DNA of 64,000 nt from Xenorhabdus yunnanensis (GTDB lineage: Bacteria; Pseudomonadota; Gammaproteobacteria; Enterobacterales; Enterobacteriaceae): positions 47,343 to 111,342 of the forward strand of contig NZ_JAQRFI010000009.1 of NCBI RefSeq assembly GCF_028598805.1, written 5' to 3'. The position numbers and the translations under genes are program-made. Position 1 is the first letter of the stretch, and each line of letters begins with the position of its first letter. Below the pieces are notes generated by a model that searched no databases, was not told the origin of the DNA, and saw nothing but the letters and a program-made list of their open reading frames with translations. Positions 19,382-28,934 of the stretch are shown in pieces.

Positions 19382-20164
19382 TTACAGCACCATTTCACTA
19401 ACAATCACCGCCAGGCGATCGAACATTTCTCCGAATAAACGTTCAGTAAATGGCACCAGCATCGGGAACACCAGAGAGAGTGTGAAAATCCCTACTGTCA
19501 GGGTCAGAGGAAAACCGACCACAAACACGGAAAGTTGGGGTGTCATGCGATTCAATATTCCCAGGGAAAAGTTCAAGACCAGAAGCAGGGTAATCATTGG
19601 CATTGCCAGCATCATGCCATTGATAAAGATCAGGCTGGCACTTTGGGCTAGTAATAAAAAACCCTTTGGATTCAATTGAGTTGGTTTAATGGGAATAGAA
19701 TGAAAAGTATCTGCCAGAATCGACAATAGCCATAAATGCCCGTCAAAAGCCAAAAACAGCAATAACATCAGCATATTCAGAATACGGGCTAAAATAGGCA
19801 TATTCGGGCCACCTGTAGGATCAAAAAAGGTGGCGAATGAAAGTCCCATTTGTAAGCCGAGCACTTCACCGGCATAGCGTACTACGGCAAAGGCGATCTG
19901 CATGGTCAATCCCAAAGCCATGCCAATCAATATTTGTTGTATTAAAACCCAAATTCCGACAACAGAAAAAATCGGAATTTGGGGAGAAGGGAAAGTTGGA
20001 ACAAGTATGGCTGTGATTACTAGCGCTAAGCCAATTTTGACTTTTATTGGTACCTGTTTTTCACTGAAAATGGGCGCTGTGCTAAATAACGCCATCAAGC
20101 GCACCAATGGCCAGAAAAAATCACTGACGAGGCGGGAAAGTGTTTCGGTATCAAACGGGATCAT
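19382..20164 (-). CDS. fliR: Flagellar export gate protein FliR
   Basis: 260 aa multi-pass inner-membrane protein of the flagellar type III export gate, where it assembles with FliP and FliQ. Several long hydrophobic segments, and the family signature around GLQMGLSFATFFDPTGG. Last gene of the leftward fliLMNOPQR operon, 2 bp after fliQ. Length matches E. coli FliR (261 aa). Confidence 0.96.
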   Translation of the reverse strand: MIPFDTETLSRLVSDFFWPLVRLMALFSTAPIFSEKQVPIKVKIGLALVITAILVPTFPSPQIPIFSVVGIWVLIQQILIGMALGLTMQIAFAVVRYAGEVLGLQMGLSFATFFDPTGGPNMPILARILNMLMLLLFLAFDGHLWLLSILADTFHSIPIKPTQLNPKGFLLLAQSASLIFINGMMLAMPMITLLLVLNFSLGILNRMTPQLSVFVVGFPLTLTVGIFTLSLVFPMLVPFTERLFGEMFDRLAVIVSEMVL

Positions 20165-20166
20165 AA

Positions 20167-20436
20167 TTAACCGATAATATGCGGAATGCTAGTAAACAAG
20201 GCGCGCATGTAATCCAGCAGTAAGTTTAGCATCCATGGCCCGGCGATGATGATAGTAGTGACGACGGCCAAAATTTTCGGAATAAACGATAAGGTCATTT
20301 CGTTTACCTGAGTTGCCGCCTGTAATAAGCTGATGATCAAGCCACAAACCAAGGCAGACAAAAGGAGTGGTGCAGCCAGAGCCAACGCCACTTTCATTGC
20401 CTCAACACCAAGGGCCATTATCGATTCTGGAGTCAT
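20167..20436 (-). CDS. fliQ: Flagellar export gate protein FliQ
   Basis: 89 aa, two transmembrane helices, core of the export gate. The start is ATG 20436 (MTPESIMALG), which gives the family length; the frame continues 28 codons further upstream but those are the duplicated 3' end of fliP and not conserved. The gap to fliP has been lengthened by a 15-bp duplication. Confidence 0.96.
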   Translation of the reverse strand: MTPESIMALGVEAMKVALALAAPLLLSALVCGLIISLLQAATQVNEMTLSFIPKILAVVTTIIIAGPWMLNLLLDYMRALFTSIPHIIG

Positions 20437-20454
20437 AATTTTCTCAAGCCATTG

Positions 20455-20484
20455 TTTAGATATAAAAGCTTTAGATATAAAAGC
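20455..20484 (-). repeat. 15-bp tandem duplication at the fliP stop codon
   Basis: TTTAGATATAAAAGC (plus strand) occurs at 20455-20469 and 20470-20484. On the coding strand this repeats the last codons and stop of fliP (SFYI-stop), so the protein end is unchanged and a second copy trails in the fliP-fliQ gap. Confidence 0.95.
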
Positions 20485-21283
20485 TTTGCGCCAGCGAGCC
20501 AAGCAATAATTGCCAGCCATCTACCAAGACAAACAGCATGAGTTTGAACGGTAGTGATATGGTAGCTGGTGGAACCATCATCATCCCCAATGCCATCAAA
20601 ACACTGGCAACAACCAGATCGATGATCAAGAACGGAATAAAGAGCGTAAAACCAATCTGGAACGCAGTTTTCAATTCACTGGTAATAAACGCGGGAACGA
20701 GTACGCGCATTGGAACAGAATCCGCAGTTTCAAATGCTTCCTGATCTGCAAGACGGGCAAATAGCGCCAGATCATTTTCTCTTGTCTGACGCAGCATGAA
20801 TTGGCGCAGAGGCTTGGCACCGTTATCCAGCGCGACTTCCAGAGTGATGTCATCTTTGCTATAGGGCAGGTAGGCGTTTTTATAGACATCATCGAATGCC
20901 GGCGCCATGATGAAAAAAGTCATAAACAGTGCCAAACCCAGCATAACTTGGTTAGGCGGAGCTGAAGGTGTTCCCAATGCATTGCGCAGCAAGCCGAGTA
21001 CAATGATGATGCGGGTAAAGCTGGTCATCATTAGCAGAGCGGCAGGGATAAACCCCAATGCCGTGATGAAAATCAAGGTTTGAACAGGCAATGACCAACT
21101 TTGTCCGCCATTGGCCAGGGGTTGGCTTATGATGCCAGGCAACTCAGCAGCCGCGTTCATAGGGAACAGCGGCAGCAAAAGCGCCATAAACAGAGTTGTC
21201 AAACGTATTTGATAAAGCCATGAGACAAATTTCTTGCCTGTCATTCGGTTGACTGCCATAAAAAAAACTCTATTTCTCATCAT
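20471..21283 (-). CDS. fliP: Flagellar export gate protein FliP
   Basis: Up to 270 aa; forms the export gate pore with FliQ and FliR. Signal-peptide-like N-terminus ending NAAAELPGI, then the conserved [20 protein letters not shown] and [18 protein letters not shown], and the C-terminal [16 protein letters not shown]. Starts at 21283 (overlapping fliO by 14 bp), 21259 (MAVNRM) or 21244 are all possible; the mature protein is unaffected. Confidence 0.96.
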   Translation of the reverse strand: MMRNRVFFMAVNRMTGKKFVSWLYQIRLTTLFMALLLPLFPMNAAAELPGIISQPLANGGQSWSLPVQTLIFITALGFIPAALLMMTSFTRIIIVLGLLRNALGTPSAPPNQVMLGLALFMTFFIMAPAFDDVYKNAYLPYSKDDITLEVALDNGAKPLRQFMLRQTRENDLALFARLADQEAFETADSVPMRVLVPAFITSELKTAFQIGFTLFIPFLIIDLVVASVLMALGMMMVPPATISLPFKLMLFVLVDGWQLLLGSLAQSFYI

Positions 21284-21734
21284 CGTCCTTGTTATTCTTG
21301 TTTTTTCGCTGGAGTGTATTTTTTAGCATTTGACTAAATGGCAAAGACTTCATCGCGGTTCCCTTTTCCGCACTATCAGGTGGTACAGGCATTTGATGCA
21401 GCATGTTGATCTGTTGAGATGTGACTCCCAAGACCAGCCAGTTATCTTCGATTTCTACGACAACGACCCGCTCTTTCGGTCCGAGGGAGCAACTTGCCTT
21501 AACGTTCAGCAAACGATGATTTTTGCTTTTGGCCGGTGAAAAACCCAAACGGCGAATTAGCCATGTCATGAAGAAAATCAACAATAAAATACCACCCAGT
21601 GCACTGCTGATTTGCATCAGTGTTTGGCTGGCGGGGAGGGGGGCACTATTGCCGGCTATTGTATTAACAGGTGCGGCATCTGATGCCGCACCATGTTGAA
21701 AAGAAGTATGAACGGAAGGCTGGTTCGCCATCAT
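21270..21734 (-). CDS. fliO: Flagellar biosynthesis protein FliO
   Basis: 154 aa bitopic membrane protein that helps stabilise FliP during gate assembly. One transmembrane helix at ~43-62 ([20 protein letters not shown]), then the FliO core [20 protein letters not shown] and a charged C-terminal tail. Starts 2 bp after fliN. Confidence 0.93.
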   Translation of the reverse strand: MMANQPSVHTSFQHGAASDAAPVNTIAGNSAPLPASQTLMQISSALGGILLLIFFMTWLIRRLGFSPAKSKNHRLLNVKASCSLGPKERVVVVEIEDNWLVLGVTSQQINMLHQMPVPPDSAEKGTAMKSLPFSQMLKNTLQRKNKNNKDDDEK

Positions 21735-21736
21735 GG

Positions 21737-22144
21737 TTAACGACTCAAGCGACGCATACGCTCAGAAGGAGTGATGATATCGGTGATACGGATACCGTAT
21801 TTATCGGATACGACGACCACTTCTCCCTGTGCGATCAAATAACCATTAATCAGAATATCCAATGGCTCACCCGCCAGTCCATCAAGGGGAACCACTGAGC
21901 CTTGTGACAGTCTCAACAGTTGTTTGATGGTCATTTTGGTGCGTCCTAGCTCCACAGAGAGCTTAACGGGAATATCCATGATCAAATCAATGTCGGAGAG
22001 TTGGGCTAACGCATCCTGCGCTTCCAGATTCTCAAATATTGACGCGCCGCCGTCAGAGGTTTGCTGTGCGGCCTGTTGTTCCAGCGCTTCTGCCCACATA
22101 TCTTCAGTCAATCTGGTATCTGTGGGTTGTTTAGCATCACTCAT
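21737..22144 (-). CDS. fliN: Flagellar motor switch protein FliN
   Basis: 135 aa C-ring component. SpoA domain in the C-terminal 80 residues (IPVKLSVELGRTKMTIKQLL, LDILINGYLIAQGEVVVV). ATG 22144 overlaps the end of fliM by 8 bp; five extra upstream codons in frame are not family-like. Confidence 0.96.
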   Translation of the reverse strand: MSDAKQPTDTRLTEDMWAEALEQQAAQQTSDGGASIFENLEAQDALAQLSDIDLIMDIPVKLSVELGRTKMTIKQLLRLSQGSVVPLDGLAGEPLDILINGYLIAQGEVVVVSDKYGIRITDIITPSERMRRLSR

Positions 22145-23144
22145 TGGGCTTTTCCTCATCCAGAGCAGTTAAAACAGGGTTAATCAGGTGTTCAACACGC
22201 AGGGCATATTGCCCGTTCAGTGTTCCATATTGACTGGTGAGCACAGGCACACCGTCAACGTGAACGATTAGGCGTTCAGGTTTTTCAATCGGCAGGACAT
22301 CGCCACTTTTCAGTTCAAGGATCTTTGACAGCCGCAGGGGGATATCAACAAAATTCGCCACCAGTTCTAATTCTGAATGTTGAACTTGTTTCACCAAAGT
22401 TTCACGCCACTGGCTATCTTCCTGACGCGCATTTTCCACAGGGGGATTGGTCAGACGTTCGCGCAGGGGTTCGATCATGGCGAATGGAATACAAATATTG
22501 AATTCCCCGGTCAATGCACCGATCTCCACTTGGAACGGTGTGGTAACCACGATGTCGTTCGGCGAAGTGGTGATATTGGTGAACTTTATTTGCGTCTCGG
22601 AACGCACGTATTCCACGTCAAGTTTAAAGATGGAATCCCATGAATCACGATAGGCATCCAGCGCCAGTTTCAGCATCCGGTTGATAATCCGCTGTTCGGT
22701 ATAAGTAAATTCACGGCCTTCCACTTTGGTTGGAAAACGGCCATCTCCCCCGAACAGGTTATCAACAGCGATATAGACTAAGCTTGGCTCGAAAGCAAAT
22801 AGTGCGGTTCCCCTCAATGGTTTCAGATGAACCAGATTGAGATTGGTTGGCACAGCCAAATTGCGGGCAAATTCGTGGTAAGGCTGGACTTTTATGGCAC
22901 CGACCGTGATATCCGGACTGCGGCGCAGCATGTTAAACAGCCCCATCCTGAATTGGCGGGCAAAACGTTCATTGATGATTTCCAGTGACTGCAAACGTTC
23001 GCGCACAACACGACGTTGTGTATTGGGATCGTAAGGGCGAACCTCATTTTCCCCAGACGCAGTTTGTTCTACGTCATCAGCAGAGGCACTGTCACCATTG
23101 AGCAGAGCATCAATCTCTGCTTGTGAAAGAATATTGTCACTCAT
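22137..23144 (-). CDS. fliM: Flagellar motor switch protein FliM
   Basis: 335 aa C-ring protein that binds CheY-P. N-terminal CheY-binding motif ILSQAEIDALLNG at residues 5-17, central FliM domain (GRFPTKVEGREFTYTEQRI) and C-terminal SpoA domain. Starts 5 bp after fliL stop. Confidence 0.97.
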   Translation of the reverse strand: MSDNILSQAEIDALLNGDSASADDVEQTASGENEVRPYDPNTQRRVVRERLQSLEIINERFARQFRMGLFNMLRRSPDITVGAIKVQPYHEFARNLAVPTNLNLVHLKPLRGTALFAFEPSLVYIAVDNLFGGDGRFPTKVEGREFTYTEQRIINRMLKLALDAYRDSWDSIFKLDVEYVRSETQIKFTNITTSPNDIVVTTPFQVEIGALTGEFNICIPFAMIEPLRERLTNPPVENARQEDSQWRETLVKQVQHSELELVANFVDIPLRLSKILELKSGDVLPIEKPERLIVHVDGVPVLTSQYGTLNGQYALRVEHLINPVLTALDEEKPNE

Positions 23145-23149
23145 AGTGA

Positions 23150-23626
23150 TTATCGCAGAATAAACGTGGTAAAAAATACATCGGCGATTTCCTGATCAGG
23201 TTCACCGGGTATTAGTGTCGGGTGTAGTGTCTGTTTGATATCTGCCATTAAATGCATCTTGCCGTCATCTTTTGCCAGAGCAGTGGCTTTCTGGCGAGAT
23301 AACAGCAGCAGCATGCGGCTACGAACTTCTGGCAGATAATCATGGAGGCGCTGACGGGTTTTTTGGTCAGACAAACGCAATGTGACGCCAACATATAAAA
23401 CACGATCGAAATGCTCTTCGTTGTCGATCAAATTGACAGTAAAAGGCTCCAAGGCCATAAATACTGGTGTATCAATAACATTAGCTTTCTCTGTACTGTT
23501 ATTGGCTGACTGGCTCATTACCCACCAGCTGTACCCTCCAATGGCAGCACCAAGAACAGCAATCAGTATTAACATTATTATCCAAATTGGATTTGTGCGT
23601 TTATGCTCGTAGCTATAATCAGACAT
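23150..23626 (-). CDS. fliL: Flagellar basal-body-associated protein FliL
   Basis: 158 aa single-pass inner-membrane protein near the stator. One transmembrane helix at ~15-36 (WIIMLILIAVLGAAIGGYSWWV), then a periplasmic stomatin-like domain (MALEPFTVNL, FDRVLYVGVTLRLS). ATG 23626 (MSDYSYEHK) gives the family length; an in-frame ATG 28 codons upstream adds a non-conserved stretch. First gene of fliLMNOPQR. Confidence 0.95.
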   Translation of the reverse strand: MSDYSYEHKRTNPIWIIMLILIAVLGAAIGGYSWWVMSQSANNSTEKANVIDTPVFMALEPFTVNLIDNEEHFDRVLYVGVTLRLSDQKTRQRLHDYLPEVRSRMLLLLSRQKATALAKDDGKMHLMADIKQTLHPTLIPGEPDQEIADVFFTTFILR

Positions 23627-23778
23627 GGACAGACAAATTCCTGTTTTCCGTTGCGAATAAGTTTCCGCGCATTCCATGGCGGAACCCTTATCCATCAAAT
23701 TCGATATCAATTATCCCGCGTCTTTGTTCCGGCAATGGCTGGAACAAACGAGGAAAAAACTATTAACTCACTCGTTTG

Positions 23779-23805
23779 TTATCGGCCCTTTTTCTTTTTA
23801 TTACA
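23779..23805 (-). promoter_or_regulatory. Possible sigma-28 promoter for fliLMNOPQR
   Basis: A perfect GCCGATAA -10 (minus strand, 23786-23779) lies ~155 bp before fliL, but the expected TAAA at 15-base spacing is TGTA. E. coli fliL has a FliA-responsive promoter; here the -35 weakness keeps this tentative. A hairpin TTTGTTCC/GGAACAAA (23722-23747) lies between it and fliL. Confidence 0.4.
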
Positions 23806-23842
23806 GTGCATCATGAAATTAGGCGAATAATTAGCTGGATAA

Positions 23843-25345
23843 TTAGGCAAAGGTATCAACACCTCCCCGGGTCGAGGCGAGTTGTTGAGGTGTTATACTG
23901 ATAGCTGATGTATGGGAGGTCGTGCTCCCTGTTGCAGCCGCTAAACCATGATTTTGATTCTCAGCATGGGAATTGGGATTATTGTTCGGGTTATTGGCGT
24001 GATTATTCGCGTGGTGCTCTGATTGCCCATTTCCCTGAGCATCATTGTTGACACTGCTTTGTGCCAATTGAATGCCATTTTCAGCCAGTGCATGGCGTAA
24101 CCCCGGCAAAGCAGCTTCCAGAGCTGCACGAACATTCTGATGGGCGGAAACAAAATGCAACTGTGCTTGATTGTCTTCAACGCTCATACGAATGTGCAGC
24201 GCACCCAATTCCTGAGGATGTAAGCTAAGTTCTGCCTGTTGCAGACCATTGCGGTTAAAGAACAGTACATGCTGGTTGAGTTGTTGCTGCCACTCTTCGC
24301 TGCCAAGATGGGCATTCAATAGAGGTGCAGTTGTGCTGTTCAATTGAAATTGCCCTGTTGAATGCTGGCCGGCTGAAAGTAGGGGAGAGGTTGCCAATAG
24401 CGCAGGTGAGTCAATAGACACTGCTTCTGCCATAGGAGGAGCCGTCAATGCAGGTGCTGCCTGAATTGCCATCTGGAGCAGATTCGACTCTTTGCTGCTT
24501 GGAGCTGCACCTTTGAGGGGAGCATTACCAGACTCAGTCTTACCATTGCTATTATTAGTCGCATTAGTAACCGCAAGTTTGGTTTGTCCAGCGTTCGGAG
24601 TCCATCCAGATTGAAGATTAGCTGAACCCTCGGCTTTATTACTCAGAGACGTTCCCTGTTTAGCCAAAAGCTGAATGCCTTCATCTTGCAGTTCAGTGTC
24701 AGTTAATTTGCTATTTTTGGCACTTTTGCCCAGCATTACATTTACAGCGCTGCTTTCACCATCCTGCAACTTATTTTTTAATGATTCGTTTTCCTGCAAC
24801 TTATTTTTTAATGATTCGTTTTCCTGCAATGCATTTTCCAACAACGAATTTTCCAATGATACATTGCCCATAAATCCATCAGTATCTTCCGGAAGAGTGA
24901 TAGAGTTTGCATGTGGGGCGAGTAGTCCCACAAGCTGGATTGGTATTGCTGCGCTTAATGCTTCGGCTGATAAGAGATCTTCATCTTTCAATACAGCAAA
25001 TTCAGCACTATTTTCTTGCTGCTCTGTTTCCAGTTGTGATCTACCTTCAATCACTGTGTTATTTGATGCTGATGTCAATAGCGACCTGTTTTCTGCTGTT
25101 TTATCAGAGGTAGATTTTCCCTCTTTCAGGTTATTTTGATTTGCCTGACTATTTCTATCTGCCTGAACATCCGCCTGAACACCGGCCTGAACGGTGGTTT
25201 TCCGTATAGAGGCTGTTTCTGCATTGAGAAGTTGCCCAAATTGAGAAGAATGGTTATCGATCACGGAATTATTCAAAACTGCCTGACTTTTGTCTGGGCC
25301 TTTGTCCGTGGGTTTTAAATCAGTAGGCAAAAGAGTGAGATTCAT
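23843..25345 (-). CDS. fliK: Flagellar hook-length control protein FliK
   Basis: About 500 aa secreted molecular ruler. Long, low-complexity, Ser/Asn/Gln-rich N-terminal region and a conserved C-terminal Flg_hook domain (NGLQQAELSLHPQELGALHI, LRHALAENGI). ATG 25345 overlaps the fliJ stop as ATGA with GGAG upstream; ATG 25360 is an alternative. An exact 30-bp duplication encodes ENESLKNKLQ twice. Since FliK length sets hook length, repeats here may matter. Confidence 0.93.
   Translation of the reverse strand: MNLTLLPTDLKPTDKGPDKSQAVLNNSVIDNHSSQFGQLLNAETASIRKTTVQAGVQADVQADRNSQANQNNLKEGKSTSDKTAENRSLLTSASNNTVIEGRSQLETEQQENSAEFAVLKDEDLLSAEALSAAIPIQLVGLLAPHANSITLPEDTDGFMGNVSLENSLLENALQENESLKNKLQENESLKNKLQDGESSAVNVMLGKSAKNSKLTDTELQDEGIQLLAKQGTSLSNKAEGSANLQSGWTPNAGQTKLAVTNATNNSNGKTESGNAPLKGAAPSSKESNLLQMAIQAAPALTAPPMAEAVSIDSPALLATSPLLSAGQHSTGQFQLNSTTAPLLNAHLGSEEWQQQLNQHVLFFNRNGLQQAELSLHPQELGALHIRMSVEDNQAQLHFVSAHQNVRAALEAALPGLRHALAENGIQLAQSSVNNDAQGNGQSEHHANNHANNPNNNPNSHAENQNHGLAAATGSTTSHTSAISITPQQLASTRGGVDTFA
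24762..24821 (-). repeat. 30-bp in-frame tandem duplication in fliK
   Basis: Two identical 30-bp units at 24762-24791 and 24792-24821 encode the 10-residue unit ENESLKNKLQ twice; a related degenerate copy (ENSLLENALQ) precedes them in the protein. Confidence 0.95.
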
Positions 25346-25788
25346 TGTTTCATTCTCCATTGTGCACCACGTTGTGCGTACTCGTCCATTTGTTTTTGCT
25401 CCATGCGATTTTGGTGTAACTTCAAATTATGCTCTGCCCGCTGTTGCAGTGTGTCGAAGGCATTCAGACGTTGTTGTTTTTCCTGCCATTGTGATATGGC
25501 TTGCTCAAGACGTTTTTTCCATTGATTGAGCTGTAATTTGTGCTGTTCAATTGCCATTTCCAGCGTTTTCATAAACTGCTGATAATTTTGCCAAGTCGAG
25601 CAGGACATACCGCTGCTGAGTGTGTCATTCAAACGGGTACGATATTCATCCTGATAATTCATTAACGCCGTGAGTTGTTGCTCCATTTGCTGGTGACTTT
25701 GCCGAGTTTTTGCAAGTTGCGATGCGGCTTTTTCTGCCGCATCTTGGGCAAGTTCACGCAAAGTCACGAGAGGGGAGTGTTGTTGCAT
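25342..25788 (-). CDS. fliJ: Flagellar export chaperone FliJ
   Basis: 148 aa, almost wholly alpha-helical coiled coil; sits in the FliI ATPase ring and escorts substrates. ATG 25788 (MQQHSPLVTL) has GAGGA upstream. Followed by coupled fliK (ATGA). Length matches E. coli FliJ (147 aa). Confidence 0.94.
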   Translation of the reverse strand: MQQHSPLVTLRELAQDAAEKAASQLAKTRQSHQQMEQQLTALMNYQDEYRTRLNDTLSSGMSCSTWQNYQQFMKTLEMAIEQHKLQLNQWKKRLEQAISQWQEKQQRLNAFDTLQQRAEHNLKLHQNRMEQKQMDEYAQRGAQWRMKQ

Positions 25789-25880
25789 GTATTTCCTCGT
25801 TTTAATCACCAAACAGACATAAGCGTTACTGAATTACATCAATAGTAAGGTTATATCGAAAAAAGTTATATCGGCAATTA

Positions 25881-27245
25881 TTATGTCGGTAATAACTGTT
25901 GAAGCTGAGAACAGGCCGGCCCGTACTCGCTACGTTCGTCAATGCCTTGTTGCAGAAATTGAGCTATATGTGGATAAAGCTGAATCGCCTTGTCAAGTAG
26001 GGGATCACTGCCCGCAGCATATGCACCAACGTTGATCAAATCTCGGTTGCGCTGATAACTGGAAAGCAACTGTTTGAAATGTTGTACCCGCCGATAATGG
26101 GTATTGTCGATCAGCGCAGTCATGGCACGACTGATGGAGGCTTCGATATCAATCGCAGGATAATGACCTGATTCCGCCAATGAACGTGATAACACGATAT
26201 GACCATCCAGGATGGCACGTGCAGAATCGGCAATCGGATCTTGCTGGTCATCACCTTCTGTCAGCACGGTATAAAATGCAGTAATGGAACCGCCATCACT
26301 GACACCATTACCTGCTCTTTCCACCAATGCCGGCAACTTGGCAAACACAGAAGGGGGATAACCTTTAGTTGCCGGGGGTTCACCGATAGCCAGTGCAATT
26401 TCACGCTGAGCCATGCTGTAACGGGTCAGGGAATCCATGATCAGCAGAACATGTTTACCCCGATCACGAAAATCTTCAGCGATGCGGGTCGCATAAGAGG
26501 CTCCTTGCATTCTCAGCAACGGTGAAATATCGGCAGGAGCGGCGACGACGACAGAGCGTGATAATCCTTCTGTACCCAAGATGTTTTCGATGAAGTCTTT
26601 AACTTCACGACCACGTTCACCAATCAATCCCACAACGATCACATCTGCTTGGGTATAACGCGCCATCATGCCAAGCAACACACTTTTACCGACCCCTGAG
26701 CCAGCAAATAATCCCATGCGTTGTCCACGTCCCACGGTCAGCAGGGCATTAATGGCACGGACGCCAACATCCAACACACTGCTGATGGGCGTTCTTTGCA
26801 GGGGATTGAGTGGGGGTGTTGTCAGGGAAGCGCGATAGCCAGTATCAGGGGCAGGTAAACCATCAAGGGGGCGCCCTGCACCATCCAGAACCCTGCCAAG
26901 TAATTCTGGCCCGAGAGGCAAGCGGCGTCCGCCACCAGCATCTTCACCATAAGAACGGGCATAGACGCGTGCACCCGGTACAATGCCTTCCAGTTCTTCC
27001 AGTGGCATTAACAACAATTTTTCGCCATTGAAGCCGACGACTTCGCTTTCAACTTCTTCAATGATACTGCCATTTTGACGCTCGATCAGACAGGTGGCAC
27101 CGAGGGGCATATGCAAGCCAGTGGCTTCCAGCACCAAGCCTGTGGCGCGGGTCAGGCGTCCATAGCGGCGTACTTTCGGTGTTTTTTCCAGACGCTTTTC
27201 TAATGAATCCAAGGTTGCCAGCCAGCGACCAAGTCTTGTTGTCAT
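25881..27245 (-). CDS. fliI: Flagellum-specific ATP synthase FliI
   Basis: 454 aa F1-beta-like export ATPase. Walker [22 protein letters not shown], Walker [17 protein letters not shown]. The ATG at 27245 shares its A with the fliH stop (TGATG). Length agrees with E. coli FliI (457 aa). Confidence 0.97.
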   Translation of the reverse strand: MTTRLGRWLATLDSLEKRLEKTPKVRRYGRLTRATGLVLEATGLHMPLGATCLIERQNGSIIEEVESEVVGFNGEKLLLMPLEELEGIVPGARVYARSYGEDAGGGRRLPLGPELLGRVLDGAGRPLDGLPAPDTGYRASLTTPPLNPLQRTPISSVLDVGVRAINALLTVGRGQRMGLFAGSGVGKSVLLGMMARYTQADVIVVGLIGERGREVKDFIENILGTEGLSRSVVVAAPADISPLLRMQGASYATRIAEDFRDRGKHVLLIMDSLTRYSMAQREIALAIGEPPATKGYPPSVFAKLPALVERAGNGVSDGGSITAFYTVLTEGDDQQDPIADSARAILDGHIVLSRSLAESGHYPAIDIEASISRAMTALIDNTHYRRVQHFKQLLSSYQRNRDLINVGAYAAGSDPLLDKAIQLYPHIAQFLQQGIDERSEYGPACSQLQQLLPT

Positions 27246-27949
27246 CACAATTCTCCCGGTGCTGCCAGACGGCACATTTCATACCAGCGGGTTGCTAAAC
27301 TGGCGTCCATATCGCTTTCATCGGCACTGATTTTACAACCGCCCGGATGCAGTTTGTTATCGGCAATCAAGCGCCAGCCGTGCAGTGCCAAAAGTTCCCC
27401 CAGTTGCTGCTCAACCAGAGGAATGTTTTGTGGATGAACACGTAATTGTGGTTTTCCGCTGAACATAGGTTCTTGCTGGATAAATTCGCGGATCTGATTC
27501 AACAGGGCAGTGCCATCACATACAGCGGGCTGCCCCAGAATATGGTGGGCAGCGGTCAATGAAAGTTGCATCAGGCGGGAAGCAATAACGGTATCCAATC
27601 CATCCATTGAATGGCTAAAATCCGTTAGCAAGGTTTTCCACTGTTCGATAACAACTTGCTGTTGTTGTTGGGCTTCCTGCAAACCTTGTTCCAGTCCTGC
27701 TTGCCGGCCTTCCTGAACCCCTTGTTCATAACCCTGCACCTGTCCTTCTGCAAAGCCCTGCGCATGACCAGCCTGACGAGCTTGTTCTTTCAGCCCGTCC
27801 AATATTCTTGCTTGTTCCAGCAGCCGATCCTGTTCGCTTGGCTCCTGTTCCTCATCCATGGGTTCCAGTTTTGCTCGCAGCGTTTCCCACTGAGTCAGTT
27901 CGCCCGGTTGCCACGGCCGCCAGTTTCCATTATTCGACTTATCAGACAT
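27245..27949 (-). CDS. fliH: Flagellar assembly protein FliH
   Basis: 234 aa negative regulator of the FliI ATPase. Central glycine/glutamine-rich coiled-coil segment ([19 protein letters not shown]) with GxxxG-type repeats, then the V-ATPase-E-like C-terminal domain. ATG 27949 overlaps fliG by 8 bp. Confidence 0.95.
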   Translation of the reverse strand: MSDKSNNGNWRPWQPGELTQWETLRAKLEPMDEEQEPSEQDRLLEQARILDGLKEQARQAGHAQGFAEGQVQGYEQGVQEGRQAGLEQGLQEAQQQQQVVIEQWKTLLTDFSHSMDGLDTVIASRLMQLSLTAAHHILGQPAVCDGTALLNQIREFIQQEPMFSGKPQLRVHPQNIPLVEQQLGELLALHGWRLIADNKLHPGGCKISADESDMDASLATRWYEMCRLAAPGEL

Positions 27950-28934
27950 AGGTATCGTCACCACCATTTAGGATCATTTCGCCATTTTCTGCCAGACGAC
28001 GAACAATAAGCAGAATGGCTTTCTGTTCAGCTTCCACTTGGGACATACGTACAGGACCACGCGTTGCCAAATCATCACGCATGATTTCAGCAGCACGTTG
28101 TGACATATTGTTGAGGAAGTGATCGCGCAATGCCTGATCGCAGCCTTTCAATGCCACCAGCAAGGAGTCGGTTGTAATTTCTTGCAACAGGCGTTGGATA
28201 CTGCGATCGTCCACGCCGATAAGATTTTCGAACAGAAACATTTCATCAATGATTTTCTGTGCCAGTTCACCATCGTAGGTACGAACCGCATCAATGACAC
28301 TTTCTTCCTGTTGGCTTTTCATCAAGTTGATGATTTCTGCCGCAGTACGAACACCACCCATTTTGCTGCGTTTCAGGTTCTGACCGTCCAATAGGTTGTT
28401 CAGCACTTCTGTCAATTCCGCCAGGGCGGATGGCTGTACACCGCCAAAAGTGGCAATACGCAGCATTACATCGTTGCGCAGGCGATCATCCAACAGGGCA
28501 AGAATATCGGCTGCCTGACCACGGCTCAGATGAACCAAAATGGTGGCAATGATCTGCGGATGTTCATCGCGGATCATATCGGTCGCCATCTGCGGCTCCA
28601 TAAAGTTGAGGGTTTCTATACCCGTTGTGGTATCACGGGACTCAAGAATATCCTCAAGCAAGCTGGAAGCCCGTTCTTCACCTAATGCTTTGATCAGTAC
28701 GCTGCGCAGATAGTCGTTGGCGTTGATGCTAAGGGCAGTATACTGCCCCGCATCTTCTTCAAACTCTGCCAGCACGTCAACCAGTTGCTGATTGGAGACT
28801 TGTCTCATCCCCGCCATGACAATACTCAGTTGTTGTACTTCCCGGGAATTCAGGTGCTTGAACACCTCGGCCGCCTGATCTTCTCCCAGGGTCATTAACA
28901 TGACGGCACTTCTTTCTGTTCCGGTCAGGCTCAT
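27942..28934 (-). CDS. fliG: Flagellar motor switch protein FliG
   Basis: 330 aa rotor protein that couples stator torque to the C-ring. Armadillo repeats with the EHPQ motif ([12 protein letters not shown]) and the charged torque helix ([12 protein letters not shown]) in the C-terminal domain. Overlaps fliF by 4 bp (ATGA). Confidence 0.97.
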   Translation of the reverse strand: MSLTGTERSAVMLMTLGEDQAAEVFKHLNSREVQQLSIVMAGMRQVSNQQLVDVLAEFEEDAGQYTALSINANDYLRSVLIKALGEERASSLLEDILESRDTTTGIETLNFMEPQMATDMIRDEHPQIIATILVHLSRGQAADILALLDDRLRNDVMLRIATFGGVQPSALAELTEVLNNLLDGQNLKRSKMGGVRTAAEIINLMKSQQEESVIDAVRTYDGELAQKIIDEMFLFENLIGVDDRSIQRLLQEITTDSLLVALKGCDQALRDHFLNNMSQRAAEIMRDDLATRGPVRMSQVEAEQKAILLIVRRLAENGEMILNGGDDTYV

